A stretch of 22,364 bases of DNA, from assembly GCA_902805805.1 (NCBI GenBank), contig CADCUE010000285.1, forward strand, positions 1-22,364, written 5' to 3'. How positions within the stretch are numbered: position 1 is the stretch's first letter; the number at the start of each line of letters is the position of its first letter. This document shows positions 1 to 6,439 of the stretch, piece by piece. This DNA is from an uncultured Frankineae bacterium (GTDB taxonomy: Bacteria; Actinomycetota; Actinomycetes; Mycobacteriales; SCTD01). The notes under the pieces were generated by a model that saw only the letters and a list, made by a program, of their open reading frames with translations, was not told the origin of the DNA and ran no database searches. A program made the translations under genes and the position numbers.

Positions 1-83
1 GAGACCGCGCAGAGCGCCACGGCGAGCAGCACGCACGCCGCCGACAGCGCCCGCAGGACGGCGGCAGGTGCCAGGTCGCGCAT
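1..83 (-). CDS. N-terminus of a membrane-anchored protein, cut by the window edge
   Basis: Only the first 27 codons are inside the window. The reading frame opens with ATG at 81-83 and gives MRDLAPAAVLRALSAACVLL followed by a run of Ala, Val, Leu and Cys. This is a short positively charged start followed by a hydrophobic stretch, typical of a signal anchor or first membrane helix. An in-frame GTG lies directly upstream (84-86) and could be the true start. The gene is divergent from the LuxR-type response regulator, so a membrane sensor kinase is a natural guess, but nothing in these residues proves it. No ribosome binding site is obvious. Confidence 0.45.
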   Translation of the reverse strand, partial: MRDLAPAAVLRALSAACVLLAVALCAV

Positions 84-332
84 CACGCCCGTACCCGCGC
101 AGCGCCCGAGGCCGCCACGGGGCGGACGGCGCAGCGCACGGCAGGACGGGTCACGACAGCTCCACGGGTCGACGGGACACCGCCTTCGTCGGCACAGCGC
201 CGGCCCGAGTCCAGCCCGCGACGTCCGGTTCGCCCGATCGGGTCAGCCCTTCCGCGGCCGTGGGCACGGGGCGCGGACCGCGACGGGAGCGGTCGTCGGC
301 TACAGCCCAGCCCTGCAGCAGCCGAGGACTGC
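84..332. other. Intergenic stretch between divergent genes
   Basis: Together with the repeat array that follows, this is about 308 bp between the left-edge gene and the response regulator. All long frames across it look like shadows. Apart from a 10-bp perfect palindrome CCCGATCGGG at 233-242 I see no convincing promoter, hairpin or small gene. The palindrome is short and could be chance in such GC-rich DNA. Confidence 0.4.
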
Positions 333-379
333 GAAGACACAGCGACACGAAGACACAGCGACACGAAGACACTCGACAC
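333..379 (+). repeat. Three tandem copies of a 16-bp repeat in a regulator leader
   Basis: The unit GAAGACACAGCGACAC is present at 333-348 and again, identical, at 349-364. A third copy at 365-379 (GAAGACACTCGACAC) lacks one base and carries one change. The array ends two bases before the Shine-Dalgarno sequence of the LuxR-type regulator. It is clearly less GC-rich than its surroundings. The position suits an operator for cooperative protein binding or a leader element; this is inference. Confidence 0.85.
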
Positions 380-391
380 GTGGAGGACACG

Positions 392-1084
392 GTGACCACC
401 GGTCTCGACAGCGCGCTCGCCATCCCGACCCAGCCGAACCGGTCGGGAGTCCGGGCGTTCTCCGCCATGGTGGTGGACGACCACCCCCTGGTGCGGGAGT
501 CGATGGTCGCCCGGCTGCGCTTCATGGGCGCCCGCGAGGTGGCCGAGGCCGCCACGATCGGTGAGGCCCGCGCGCGCGCCCACGCCTCCGGTCCGCGCGA
601 GCTGTGCGTGCTCGACCTCGGCCTGCCCGACGGCTCCGGTCTGGACCTGCTCAGCGATCTGCGGTCCGCCGGCTGGGGCCGGCTGGTCGTGCTGTCCGCC
701 GCCGACGACCCCTACTCCGTGCGCGCGGCCTTCGTGGCCGGCGCGCAGGGCTACCTGCTCAAGTCCGCGTCCTCGGTCGTCGTCTCCGACGGTGTGCGCC
801 GGGTGCTGGACGGCGGCGTCTACGCCGACCCCGCGGTCGCCTCGCTGCTGGCCGCGGGACTGCGCGGCGGTCCGACCGACTCCGGCGTCGCCGACCTGTC
901 CGGACGCGAGGTCGAGGTGCTGCACCTGGTGTCGGACGGCCAGTCGAACAAGCAGATCGGCGAGCAGCTCGGGCTGTCCGCGCTGACCGTCAAGAGCCAC
1001 CTGGCCCGCATCGCCCGCAAGCTCGGCACCGGCGACCGCGCCGAGATGGTGGCCATGGCCATGCGCGGCGGCGTCATCCGCTGA
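392..1084 (+). CDS. NarL/LuxR-family response regulator
   Basis: A 230-residue two-component response regulator that should bind DNA when phosphorylated. The receiver domain spans about residues 24-145: acidic pair D29-D30, phospho-acceptor D75 (VLDLGLPDG), S102 and invariant K124 (GYLLKS). A LuxR-type helix-turn-helix fills about 167-229 (LSGREVEVLHLV, then NKQIGEQLGLSALTVKSHLARI). I place the start at GTG 392 because GGAGG lies at 382-386, five bases upstream. The open frame extends back to 68, but that part is low-complexity and carries the tandem repeat, so it is not believable protein. About 25 residues precede the receiver, slightly more than usual. No kinase is adjacent on this strand; the partner may be the truncated divergent gene. 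A GTG at 380 is an alternative start. Confidence 0.9.
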   Translation: MTTGLDSALAIPTQPNRSGVRAFSAMVVDDHPLVRESMVARLRFMGAREVAEAATIGEARARAHASGPRELCVLDLGLPDGSGLDLLSDLRSAGWGRLVVLSAADDPYSVRAAFVAGAQGYLLKSASSVVVSDGVRRVLDGGVYADPAVASLLAAGLRGGPTDSGVADLSGREVEVLHLVSDGQSNKQIGEQLGLSALTVKSHLARIARKLGTGDRAEMVAMAMRGGVIR

Positions 1085-1148
1085 CCGGAAGGCCCTGCGA
1101 CGAGCCCGGCCCGGCGGGTCACGGAGCCTGGACCGGGCGCGGAGCCCG

Positions 1149-1154
1149 TACGCT
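1149..1154 (+). promoter_or_regulatory. -10 element of a leaderless promoter for the RNase D gene
   Basis: TACGCT fits the actinobacterial TANNNT -10 consensus and ends seven bases before GTG 1162, placing the transcript start at or next to the start codon. No good -35 is visible at the usual distance. Confidence 0.55.
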
Positions 1155-1161
1155 CGAATCC

Positions 1162-2517
1162 GTGACGACGACCCTGCCGGGTCACGAGGAGGGCGTGTCC
1201 GGCGACGAGCCCGGGGTGCAGCTGCTGCTCGCCCCGCGCGACGGGGTCCCTCCGGTGGTCGAGACCGCCGCGGCGCTCGCCGACGTGGTCGCCCGCTTCG
1301 CCGCCGGTCACGGCCCGACGGCCGTCGACGCCGAGCGCGCCTCCGGCTACCGCTACTCCCAGCGCGCCTACCTGGTGCAGCTGCGCCGGGAGGGCGCCGG
1401 GACCGCCCTCATCGACCCGCTCGGCTGCCCGGACCTGTCCCAGCTGTCCGAGGCGCTGGCCGACGACGAGTGGGTGCTGCACGCCGCGAGCCAGGACCTC
1501 GCCTGCCTGGCGGAGGTGGGACTGGTCCCGACCCGGGTGTTCGACACCGAGCTCGCCGGCCGCCTCGCCGGCTTCGAGCGGGTCGGACTCGGCGCGATGG
1601 TCGAGAAGGTGCTGGGCCTGCGCCTGGAGAAGGGCCACTCCGCCGCCGACTGGTCCACCCGGCCGCTGCCCGAGGCGTGGCTGGTCTACGCCGCGCTGGA
1701 CGTCGAGGTGCTCGTCGAGCTGCGCGACCGCCTCGAGCGGGAGCTGCGGGCGCAGGGCAAGCTGGAGCTGGCCCGCGAGGAGTTCGAGGCCGTACGCCGA
1801 GCGCCGGCCCCGGCGCCGCGGACCGAGCCCTGGCGCCGGACCTCCGGGATCCACCGCATGCGCAACCGCCGGCAGCTCGCCGCGGTGCGTGCGCTGTGGG
1901 AGGTGCGCGACGCGATGGCCCGCCGCCGCGACACCGCACCCGGCCGGATCCTGCCCGACGCGGCGATCGTCGCGGCCGTGCAGGCCGATCCGCAGTCCGT
2001 GGCGGCACTGCTGGCGCTGCCCGTCTTCGGGGGGCGCTCGACGCGTCGGCACGTCGACACGTGGTTCGGCGCCCTGCAGGCCGCCCGCGCCCTGCCGGAG
2101 GACTCCCTGCCCCAGCCGGTCGCCGCCGGTGACGGTCCGCCGCAGGCCAACCGCTGGGCCGAGCGCGACCCGGTCGCCGCTCGACGGCTGGCGCGGGTGC
2201 GCGCCGTCGTGACCGCCCTGGCCGAGGACCTGCGCATGCCGCAGGAGAACCTCGTGCAGCCGGAGGCGGTGCGCCGGCTGGCCTGGACACCGCCGGAGCA
2301 GATCGACGAGGCGAGCGTCTCGGCGGCCCTGCGCGCTCACGGCGCCCGCGAGTGGCAGGTGCTGCGCGTCGCCGCCCCGCTCGCCGAGGTGCTGCCCGAG
2401 CCCGCCTCCGAGGACGCGGCCACGCCCGGACCCGGTCCGCAGGACACGGCCACGGGCGGTCCGGCGGCCGGCGACCTCGCGGAGGGGACCGCCCGGCCGG
2501 ACCCGTCCGGTGCCTGA
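1162..2517 (+). CDS. rnd: Ribonuclease D (DEDDy 3'-5' exonuclease with HRDC domain)
   Basis: A 451-residue 3'-5' exoribonuclease expected to trim tRNA and other stable RNA precursors in the cytoplasm. The DEDDy site is complete: D56 and E58 (motif I, AVDAER), D112 (motif II, HAASQDL), Y176 and D180 (motif III, YAALD). An HRDC domain follows at about residues 234-305, and a second helical region extends to about 410. The tail after that is low-complexity, rich in Pro, Gly, Ala and acidic residues. Actinobacterial members of this family (the M. tuberculosis Rv2681 type, as I recall) sit close to dxs, as here. GTG 1162 is chosen because a -10 hexamer sits seven bases before it. GTG 1195 is an alternative, but its purine-rich stretch is too close to act as a good ribosome site. 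The end overlaps the next gene by 8 bp, so the two are probably co-transcribed. Confidence 0.9.
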   Translation: MTTTLPGHEEGVSGDEPGVQLLLAPRDGVPPVVETAAALADVVARFAAGHGPTAVDAERASGYRYSQRAYLVQLRREGAGTALIDPLGCPDLSQLSEALADDEWVLHAASQDLACLAEVGLVPTRVFDTELAGRLAGFERVGLGAMVEKVLGLRLEKGHSAADWSTRPLPEAWLVYAALDVEVLVELRDRLERELRAQGKLELAREEFEAVRRAPAPAPRTEPWRRTSGIHRMRNRRQLAAVRALWEVRDAMARRRDTAPGRILPDAAIVAAVQADPQSVAALLALPVFGGRSTRRHVDTWFGALQAARALPEDSLPQPVAAGDGPPQANRWAERDPVAARRLARVRAVVTALAEDLRMPQENLVQPEAVRRLAWTPPEQIDEASVSAALRAHGAREWQVLRVAAPLAEVLPEPASEDAATPGPGPQDTATGGPAAGDLAEGTARPDPSGA

Positions 2518-3037
2518 ACCGGTCCTGCGCACCGAGCGCCTCGCGCTGCTGCCCGTCGTGCCGGACGTCGCCCGCCGCCTGCTGGCCGGGGAGCCGGTCC
2601 CCGACGTCCGTGCGGCGCCCGGCTTCCCCCGCCCCGACGACGCGTCCGTCCTGCACGGCGTGCTCGCCTCCGGCGCCGACGGCACGGGCGTCTGGCTGAT
2701 CGCCTCCGCCGGCGAGATCGTGGGGACCGTCGGCGCCGACGGACCGGTCAGTCCGGAGGGCGATCAGGAGATCGGGTACGGGCTGGTGCCCGCTGCCCGC
2801 GGCGCCGGCGTGGGCACCGAGGCGGTCGGGGCGGTGTGCGCGGTCCTCGAGGTGCGCCCCGGGGTGCGACGGCTGACCGCCGAGGTGCTGCCCGGCAACC
2901 AGGCCTCCCTGCGGCTGCTGAGCCGCCTGGGATTCACCCCGGTCGACGGCGGGCAGCGGCCGCACGTCCGGCTGGCGCGGGCCGCTCCCGGCCAACCGCC
3001 CGTGCGCACCCGGCTGGCCGGACGCCACGTCTGCTGA
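2510..3037 (+). CDS. GNAT-family N-acetyltransferase (RimJ/RimL-like)
   Basis: A 175-residue GCN5-related acetyltransferase. The opening VLRTERLALLPVVPD is the usual start of the RimJ/RimL-type subgroup. The acetyl-CoA pyrophosphate loop is R97-G-A-G-V-G102, preceded by the strand EIGYGLVP. After it come VRRLTAEVLPGNQASLRLLSRLGF, the conserved asparagine-containing segment that closes the fold. The substrate cannot be read from sequence; it could be a protein N-terminus, an antibiotic or a small amine. The GTG start overlaps the end of the RNase D gene by 8 bp, giving translational coupling. The last 30 or so residues are Arg/Pro-rich and poorly conserved in appearance. The gene is absent from this position in the mycobacterial order as I remember it, so it may be an insertion between RNase D and dxs. 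Confidence 0.85.
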   Translation: MPEPVLRTERLALLPVVPDVARRLLAGEPVPDVRAAPGFPRPDDASVLHGVLASGADGTGVWLIASAGEIVGTVGADGPVSPEGDQEIGYGLVPAARGAGVGTEAVGAVCAVLEVRPGVRRLTAEVLPGNQASLRLLSRLGFTPVDGGQRPHVRLARAAPGQPPVRTRLAGRHVC

Positions 3038-3056
3038 GGCGCCGGCACTCCCCGGC

Positions 3057-3081
3057 CCGCGCTCCCCCCTCGTGAGCGCGG
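3057..3081 (+). terminator. Hairpin terminator after the GNAT gene
   Basis: CCGCGCTC (3057-3064) pairs perfectly with GAGCGCGG (3074-3081) across a 9-base loop, 20 bp after the GNAT stop codon. There is no U-run, which is common for actinobacterial terminators. Confidence 0.5.
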
Positions 3082-3096
3082 ACCAGGGGCCGGCGG

Positions 3097-3139
3097 CAGT
3101 GGGTGACCGGAGCCCCCCTCGGGCCTCGGCCACCCACTG
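3097..3139. terminator. Inverted repeat between convergent operons, possible bidirectional terminator
   Basis: CAGTGGGTG (3097-3105) and CACCCACTG (3131-3139) are perfect inverted copies, with further partial pairing inside (CCG/CGG). The structure lies between the plus-strand GNAT gene and the minus-strand small membrane protein, so it could stop transcription from both sides. There is no T-tract. Confidence 0.45.
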
Positions 3140-3146
3140 GTCCATG

Positions 3147-3164
3147 GGCGCCGCTAGCGGCGCC
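3147..3164. repeat. 18-bp perfect palindrome over a stop codon
   Basis: GGCGCCGCTAGCGGCGCC is a perfect palindrome centred on the TAG stop codon (3154-3156) of the minus-strand small membrane protein gene. As RNA it could fold into a short GC-only stem. A similar element sits over the end of the DUF3093 gene at 19690-19707. Confidence 0.7.
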
Positions 3165-3396
3165 GGTGGTCGAGCAGCCACATCTCCAGCGCCTGCACGC
3201 CGCGACGGGCCTCGTGCTCGAGCTGCAGCCCGACCGGCACCAGCCGGCTGGCCGACGCAGGCGGGCAGTCAGCCGCCGGCAGCAGCGGGCGCACCGGCCC
3301 GAGCTCACGGGCCAGCCAGGCGCCGAGCCACCCGGCGAGGACGACGGCCAGCAGGACGACGAGCAGGAGCGCGTCCAGTTCGGTGCTCGTCCCCAT
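3154..3396 (-). CDS. Small membrane protein (80 residues) downstream of a histidine kinase
   Basis: I do not recognise a family. ATG 3394-3396 is preceded by GGAGGA ten bases upstream. The protein begins MGTSTELDA, followed by a single strongly hydrophobic helix at about residues 9-29 (LLLVVLLAVVLAGWLGAWLA). A Pro/Ala linker with one cysteine follows, and then a soluble amphipathic tail ending HRRR. This is a one-pass membrane protein with a short soluble domain. It lies about 100 bp after the kinase stop on the same strand, so it may be the third gene of the two-component operon and could act as a small regulator of the sensor; this is inference. The spacing and the independent ribosome site support a real gene, but it is short and unverified. 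Confidence 0.6.
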   Translation of the reverse strand: MGTSTELDALLLVVLLAVVLAGWLGAWLARELGPVRPLLPAADCPPASASRLVPVGLQLEHEARRGVQALEMWLLDHRRR

Positions 3397-3496
3397 GGCT
3401 GTGCGTCCTCCGCGCTCGCTCGGCCCCCCTCCACCGGCAGCCTGCTGGACGCGAGCCGTCCCGTCACGCCCTCCCGGCAAGAACGGCTCGAAGGGA

Positions 3497-4657
3497 CTAG
3501 CCGGTCTGGCCCGCTCCGGCGCTGGCGGGAAGGTCGACCGTGACCGTGAGCCCACCCGTCGGCCGGGCGACGGCGGTCGCCGTGCCTGCGTGCACCTGGG
3601 CGACCGCGCGGACGATGGCCAGGCCCAGCCCGGCACCCGTACGCGCGGTGCGAGCCCGCCCGTGGCGCCGGAACGGCTCGAACAGGCTCGCCACCTCCTC
3701 CGGCGGCACGACCGGACCGGAGCTCTCGACGGCCAGGCGGACCCGTCCGGCGACCGTCGCGGTGTCGACCCGCAGCCAGCCGCCGTCGACGTTGTGCCGC
3801 ACGGCGTTCTCGACGAGGTTGCCGGCCAGGCGCTCGAGCAGTCCCCGGTCACCCAGGACCGCGCCCGGCTCGAGCGAGGTGGCGACGTGCAGCCGACGGG
3901 CCTCGATCTCGGCGCCCACGGCGGCGAGCGCCGCGCCGGCCACCTCGGGCAGCTCGACGCGCTCGCGCAGCGGCAGCCCGTCGACCTGCAGCCGGTCGCT
4001 GCGGGCGAGCAGCAGGAGGCTGTCGACCAGCCGGTCGGCCCGGATCGTCGCGTCGCGGACCACCGCCGCGGCGGCGCGCAGGTCGTCCACGTCGGCTCCA
4101 GGATCGGCCAGCGCGACGTCGACCTCCGTGCGCATGACCGCCAGCGGCGTGCGCAGCTCGTGGCTGGCGTCGGCGACGAAGCGGCGCTGCGCCTCGAAGG
4201 ACTGCTCGAGCCGGGCCAGCATGTCGTCGAAGGTGTCGGCGAGCTGCTTGAGCTCGTCCTGCGGGCCGCCCAGCGCGATGCGTGCGTCGAGCCGCTCGAC
4301 CGAGAGCCGCTGCGCGGCCGCGGTGATGTCCTGCAGCGGCCGCAGCACCCGGCCGGCCAGGGCGTACGACAGCGCGACGCCCATGGCGCCGACCAGCAGC
4401 AGGGCCAGCAGCCCCTGGCGCAGCAGCGTGCTCAGCGCGTCCTGGCGCAGCTGGTCCTGCACGGCGCCGAGCGTGGTGAGCAGGTCCGCCCCCTGCCGCT
4501 CGATGACGACGGGGGTGCGGGGGGACAGCGCTCCGGCGGTGAGCGCGCGGTCGACCAGGACCAGCGCCAGCAGCAGCAGGAGCAGGCCGACGGTCAGGGC
4601 GACGGCGCTGTAGACGAGGGTGAGCCGCAGCCGCAGCGTGGTGCGCGAGGCGCTCAC
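3497..4657 (-). CDS. Sensor histidine kinase of an OmpR-type two-component system (CutS-like)
   Basis: A 386-residue membrane histidine kinase. Helix 1 is about residues 13-35 and helix 2 about 80-102. They bracket a short extracytoplasmic domain of roughly 45 residues without cysteine. HAMP follows (103-155), then the HisKA H-box with phospho-acceptor H166 (DASHELRTPLAVM). The HATPase domain has the N-box (NLVENAVRHN), an F-box (LFEPF) and G2 (GAGLGLAIV). The G1 box reads ESSGPVVP instead of the classic DxGxG; I recall the same SGPVV form in the Streptomyces CutS family, so this is probably a subfamily trait, not damage. The GTG start overlaps the regulator stop as GTGA, indicating coupling. 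The stimulus is unknown. The missing cysteines would argue against a thiol-based sensing mode in this member. Confidence 0.92.
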   Translation of the reverse strand: MSASRTTLRLRLTLVYSAVALTVGLLLLLLALVLVDRALTAGALSPRTPVVIERQGADLLTTLGAVQDQLRQDALSTLLRQGLLALLLVGAMGVALSYALAGRVLRPLQDITAAAQRLSVERLDARIALGGPQDELKQLADTFDDMLARLEQSFEAQRRFVADASHELRTPLAVMRTEVDVALADPGADVDDLRAAAAVVRDATIRADRLVDSLLLLARSDRLQVDGLPLRERVELPEVAGAALAAVGAEIEARRLHVATSLEPGAVLGDRGLLERLAGNLVENAVRHNVDGGWLRVDTATVAGRVRLAVESSGPVVPPEEVASLFEPFRRHGRARTARTGAGLGLAIVRAVAQVHAGTATAVARPTGGLTVTVDLPASAGAGQTG

Positions 4658-5319
4658 GGATCGCCGAGGCGGTAGCCGGCGCCCACGACGGTGTGGACCA
4701 CCCGCGGCTCGCCCAGCTTCTTGCGCAACGTCATGACGGTGACCCGCACGGTCGTCGTGAAGGGGTCGGCGAACTCGTCCCAGACGCGCTCGAGCAGCTC
4801 CTCACCCGAGACGACCGCCCCCTCGGCCCGCAGGAGCTCCTCGAGCACGCCGAGCTCCTTGCGGGTCAGGCCGAGGTCGACGCCGTGGCGGGTCGCCGTG
4901 CGGCGGGCCGGGTCGACCACGATGCCGCCCGGGCCGTGCAGCACCGGCGGCGCCGGCGGGGTCGCCCGGCGGCCGAGCGCCCGGACCCGGGCGACCAGCT
5001 CGGAGAAGGCGAACGGCTTGCCGAGGTAGTCGTCGGCGCCGAGCTCGAGCCCGGCCACCCGGTCCTCCAGCGTGCCGGCCGCGGTGAGCATCAGCACGCG
5101 GGTCAGCGAGCCCTCGCGCGCGAGCCGCCGGCAGATGTCGTCCCCGGAGCGCCCCGGCAGGTCCCGGTCGAGCACGAGGACGTCGTACCGGGTGACCATC
5201 GCCTTCTCCAGGCCGCTGTCCCCGTCGTAGGCCGTGTCGACCGCCATCCCCTCGCGGCGCAGGCCACGGGCGACGGCGTCGGCCAGCGGCGCCTCGTCCT
5301 CGACCACCAGCACACGCAC
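4654..5319 (-). CDS. OmpR-family response regulator (CutR-like)
   Basis: A 221-residue transcriptional regulator, cognate to the kinase that follows it. In the receiver domain, E7, D8 and E9 start the acidic pocket, D51 is the phospho-acceptor (VLVLDRDLPG), and T79 and K101 complete the site (GADDYLGKPFAF). A winged helix fills about residues 125-221, with RVTVMTLRKKLGEP as the recognition region and VGAGYRL near the end. The DRDLPG and FSELVARVRALGRR strings closely resemble Streptomyces CutR as I remember it. GTG 5319 is selected because a TAGCGT -10 hexamer lies eight bases upstream, implying a leaderless transcript. The stop overlaps the kinase start by 4 bp. The 180-bp divergent upstream region is rich in inverted and direct repeats and may contain its own binding site. 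Confidence 0.92.
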   Translation of the reverse strand: MRVLVVEDEAPLADAVARGLRREGMAVDTAYDGDSGLEKAMVTRYDVLVLDRDLPGRSGDDICRRLAREGSLTRVLMLTAAGTLEDRVAGLELGADDYLGKPFAFSELVARVRALGRRATPPAPPVLHGPGGIVVDPARRTATRHGVDLGLTRKELGVLEELLRAEGAVVSGEELLERVWDEFADPFTTTVRVTVMTLRKKLGEPRVVHTVVGAGYRLGDP

Positions 5320-5327
5320 GCCGCAGG

Positions 5328-5333
5328 ACGCTA
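5328..5333 (-). promoter_or_regulatory. -10 element of a leaderless promoter for the CutR-like operon
   Basis: On the minus strand TAGCGT ends eight bases before GTG 5319. This matches the TANNNT consensus and places the +1 at or just before the start codon. Confidence 0.55.
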
Positions 5334-5374
5334 ACGGACCGGACGTGTGGCCCGTGTGAGCGGCAGTCACCGGC

Positions 5375-5460
5375 TGCTCCGCCGTCCACCTCGCGGTGCG
5401 GGCATCGGCACCCGCGCGTGGTCGCCGACCTGCTCCGCCGAGGTGGACGGTGGACCGTCC
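5375..5460. promoter_or_regulatory. Cluster of inverted and direct repeats in a divergent promoter region
   Basis: CCGTCCACCTCG (5382-5393) recurs as its perfect inverse CGAGGTGGACGG (5439-5450). TGCTCCGCCG is directly repeated at 5375-5384 and 5431-5440. GGACGGT (5445-5451) and ACCGTCC (5454-5460) form another inverted repeat with a 2-base centre. The cluster sits between the start of the regulator gene and the promoter of the plus-strand hypothetical gene, as expected for operators. That role is inference. Confidence 0.5.
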
Positions 5461-5501
5461 AGGTCGCTCGTCCGGCCCTGTGCCGGCCGGGCCGCCCGGC
5501 G

Positions 5502-5507
5502 TACCCT
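5502..5507 (+). promoter_or_regulatory. -10 element of a leaderless promoter for the 280-residue hypothetical
   Basis: TACCCT ends six bases before GTG 5514, matching the leaderless pattern seen at other genes in this window. Confidence 0.5.
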
Positions 5508-5513
5508 TCGAGC

Positions 5514-6356
5514 GTGTCAGCGCCCTCTCTGCCCGAGCTGCGCCGGGGTGCGCTCGCGGTGTCGGTGCTGCACGACCTCGACCTGGCGCCCGCGCCCCTC
5601 GGCGTGACGCTGACCGGTGCGCCGCCGGTGTGGGTGTCGTGGAGCGAGTGCCGGACGGCTCTGGACGGGCACGACCCGGAGGCGTCGACCGGACGGCTGC
5701 GCCTGGCCGCGTGGCTGTCCGCCCGCCGCTGGGCCGCGGACGCCGGCGCGCAGGCCGTCGCCACTGGGCTGCGCCCCGTCGGGCTGCCGGTCGGCCACGC
5801 CCTGCACCCGGGTCCGTCCTGGGTGCAGGAGCAGGTCCTCGGTGGCGCGCTGGAGCTGGGCCTCGGGGCGGTCGGGCTGGACCCCGACGACCCCGACCGG
5901 GTCGTGCTGCTGCCGCCGACGGTGCTGGACGACCTCGGCCTCGAGCGCGACCGGGCGTGGGCCGCGGTCCGGGCCCGGCTCGAGGAGCTGGGCGCGCTGG
6001 CCGTGCAGCGCGTGCGGCGCGACCCCAAGGGCCAGCTCCGCCCGTTCGGCGACGCCGACGCCGTGACACTGCTCGGCTCCCGGGCGCTGCGGACGGCGCT
6101 GGCGCGGGACGCCGGCGGGCTGCTCTCGGCCGCGGTGCCGATGCGGCGCCTCGGCTGGACCAAGCTCGCCCTGGTCGATCCGGCCTTCGCGCCGGCCGCC
6201 GCGGCGGCCAGCCACCCCGACGACCGCGGCTTTCCCCGGCCGCTGCTGGTCACGGCCGACGAGGTCACCCTCGTGCCCGAGGGCGGTCAGCCGCAGCGGC
6301 TGGTGATGCGCGACGCGGCGGTCGGCACGGCGCAGACAGGTCGCCCGGCCCCCTGA
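5514..6356 (+). CDS. Conserved actinobacterial protein of unknown function (280 residues)
   Basis: I do not recognise a named domain. The start is GTG 5514, supported by the -10 hexamer six bases upstream. Upstream frame extension is Arg/Pro-rich and looks non-coding. The product is soluble, with no signal peptide or membrane helix, and rich in Ala, Leu, Asp and Arg. Features that stand out are WVSWSECR near residue 40, RLRLAAWLSARRWAAD near 65, and a central DDPDRVVLLPPTVLDDLGLERDRAW stretch. It ends with LLVTADEVTLVPEGG and a low-complexity tail. The segment around residues 145-180 (WAAVRARLEELGALAVQRVRR, then KGQLRPFGD) could be a helix-helix-wing, but this is speculative. It is divergent from the CutR-like operon and convergent with dxs, with only a tandem repeat between their stops. 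Confidence 0.75.
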   Translation: MSAPSLPELRRGALAVSVLHDLDLAPAPLGVTLTGAPPVWVSWSECRTALDGHDPEASTGRLRLAAWLSARRWAADAGAQAVATGLRPVGLPVGHALHPGPSWVQEQVLGGALELGLGAVGLDPDDPDRVVLLPPTVLDDLGLERDRAWAAVRARLEELGALAVQRVRRDPKGQLRPFGDADAVTLLGSRALRTALARDAGGLLSAAVPMRRLGWTKLALVDPAFAPAAAAASHPDDRGFPRPLLVTADEVTLVPEGGQPQRLVMRDAAVGTAQTGRPAP

Positions 6357-6357
6357 G

Positions 6358-6433
6358 CCCCGGCGGGACAGCGGCGCCCCGGCGGGACAGCGGCGCCCCG
6401 GCGGGACAGCGGCGCCCCGGCGGGACAGCGGCG
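6358..6433. repeat. Four perfect tandem copies of a 19-bp repeat between convergent genes
   Basis: The unit CCCCGGCGGGACAGCGGCG occurs four times without change (6358-6376, 6377-6395, 6396-6414, 6415-6433). A decayed fifth copy leads into the dxs stop. The array starts one base after the upstream stop codon and ends six bases before the dxs stop, so it makes up nearly the whole intergenic spacer. Each junction creates GGCGCC, a self-complementary hexamer, so single-stranded RNA from either side could form stacked 6-bp stems. A role in termination is possible. Perfect copies suggest recent expansion by slippage, and copy number probably varies between strains. Confidence 0.95.
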
Positions 6434-6439
6434 CCTCGG

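Noticed and set aside
68..391. N-terminal extension of the LuxR-type regulator back to ATG 68
   Set aside because: The added 108 residues are Arg/Gly/Thr low-complexity and translate the tandem repeat. A ribosome site fits GTG 392.
3481..3682. 12-bp direct repeat GAACGGCTCGAA (3481-3492 and 3671-3682), one copy inside the kinase F-box codons and one just past its stop, with partial similarity around it
   Set aside because: It could be a relic of a small duplication at the kinase 3' end. The similarity extends only about 25 bp with several mismatches and creates no second domain, so chance cannot be excluded.
6358..6433. CRISPR-like array
   Set aside because: The copies are directly adjacent with no spacers and the unit is only 19 bp, so it is a simple tandem repeat.
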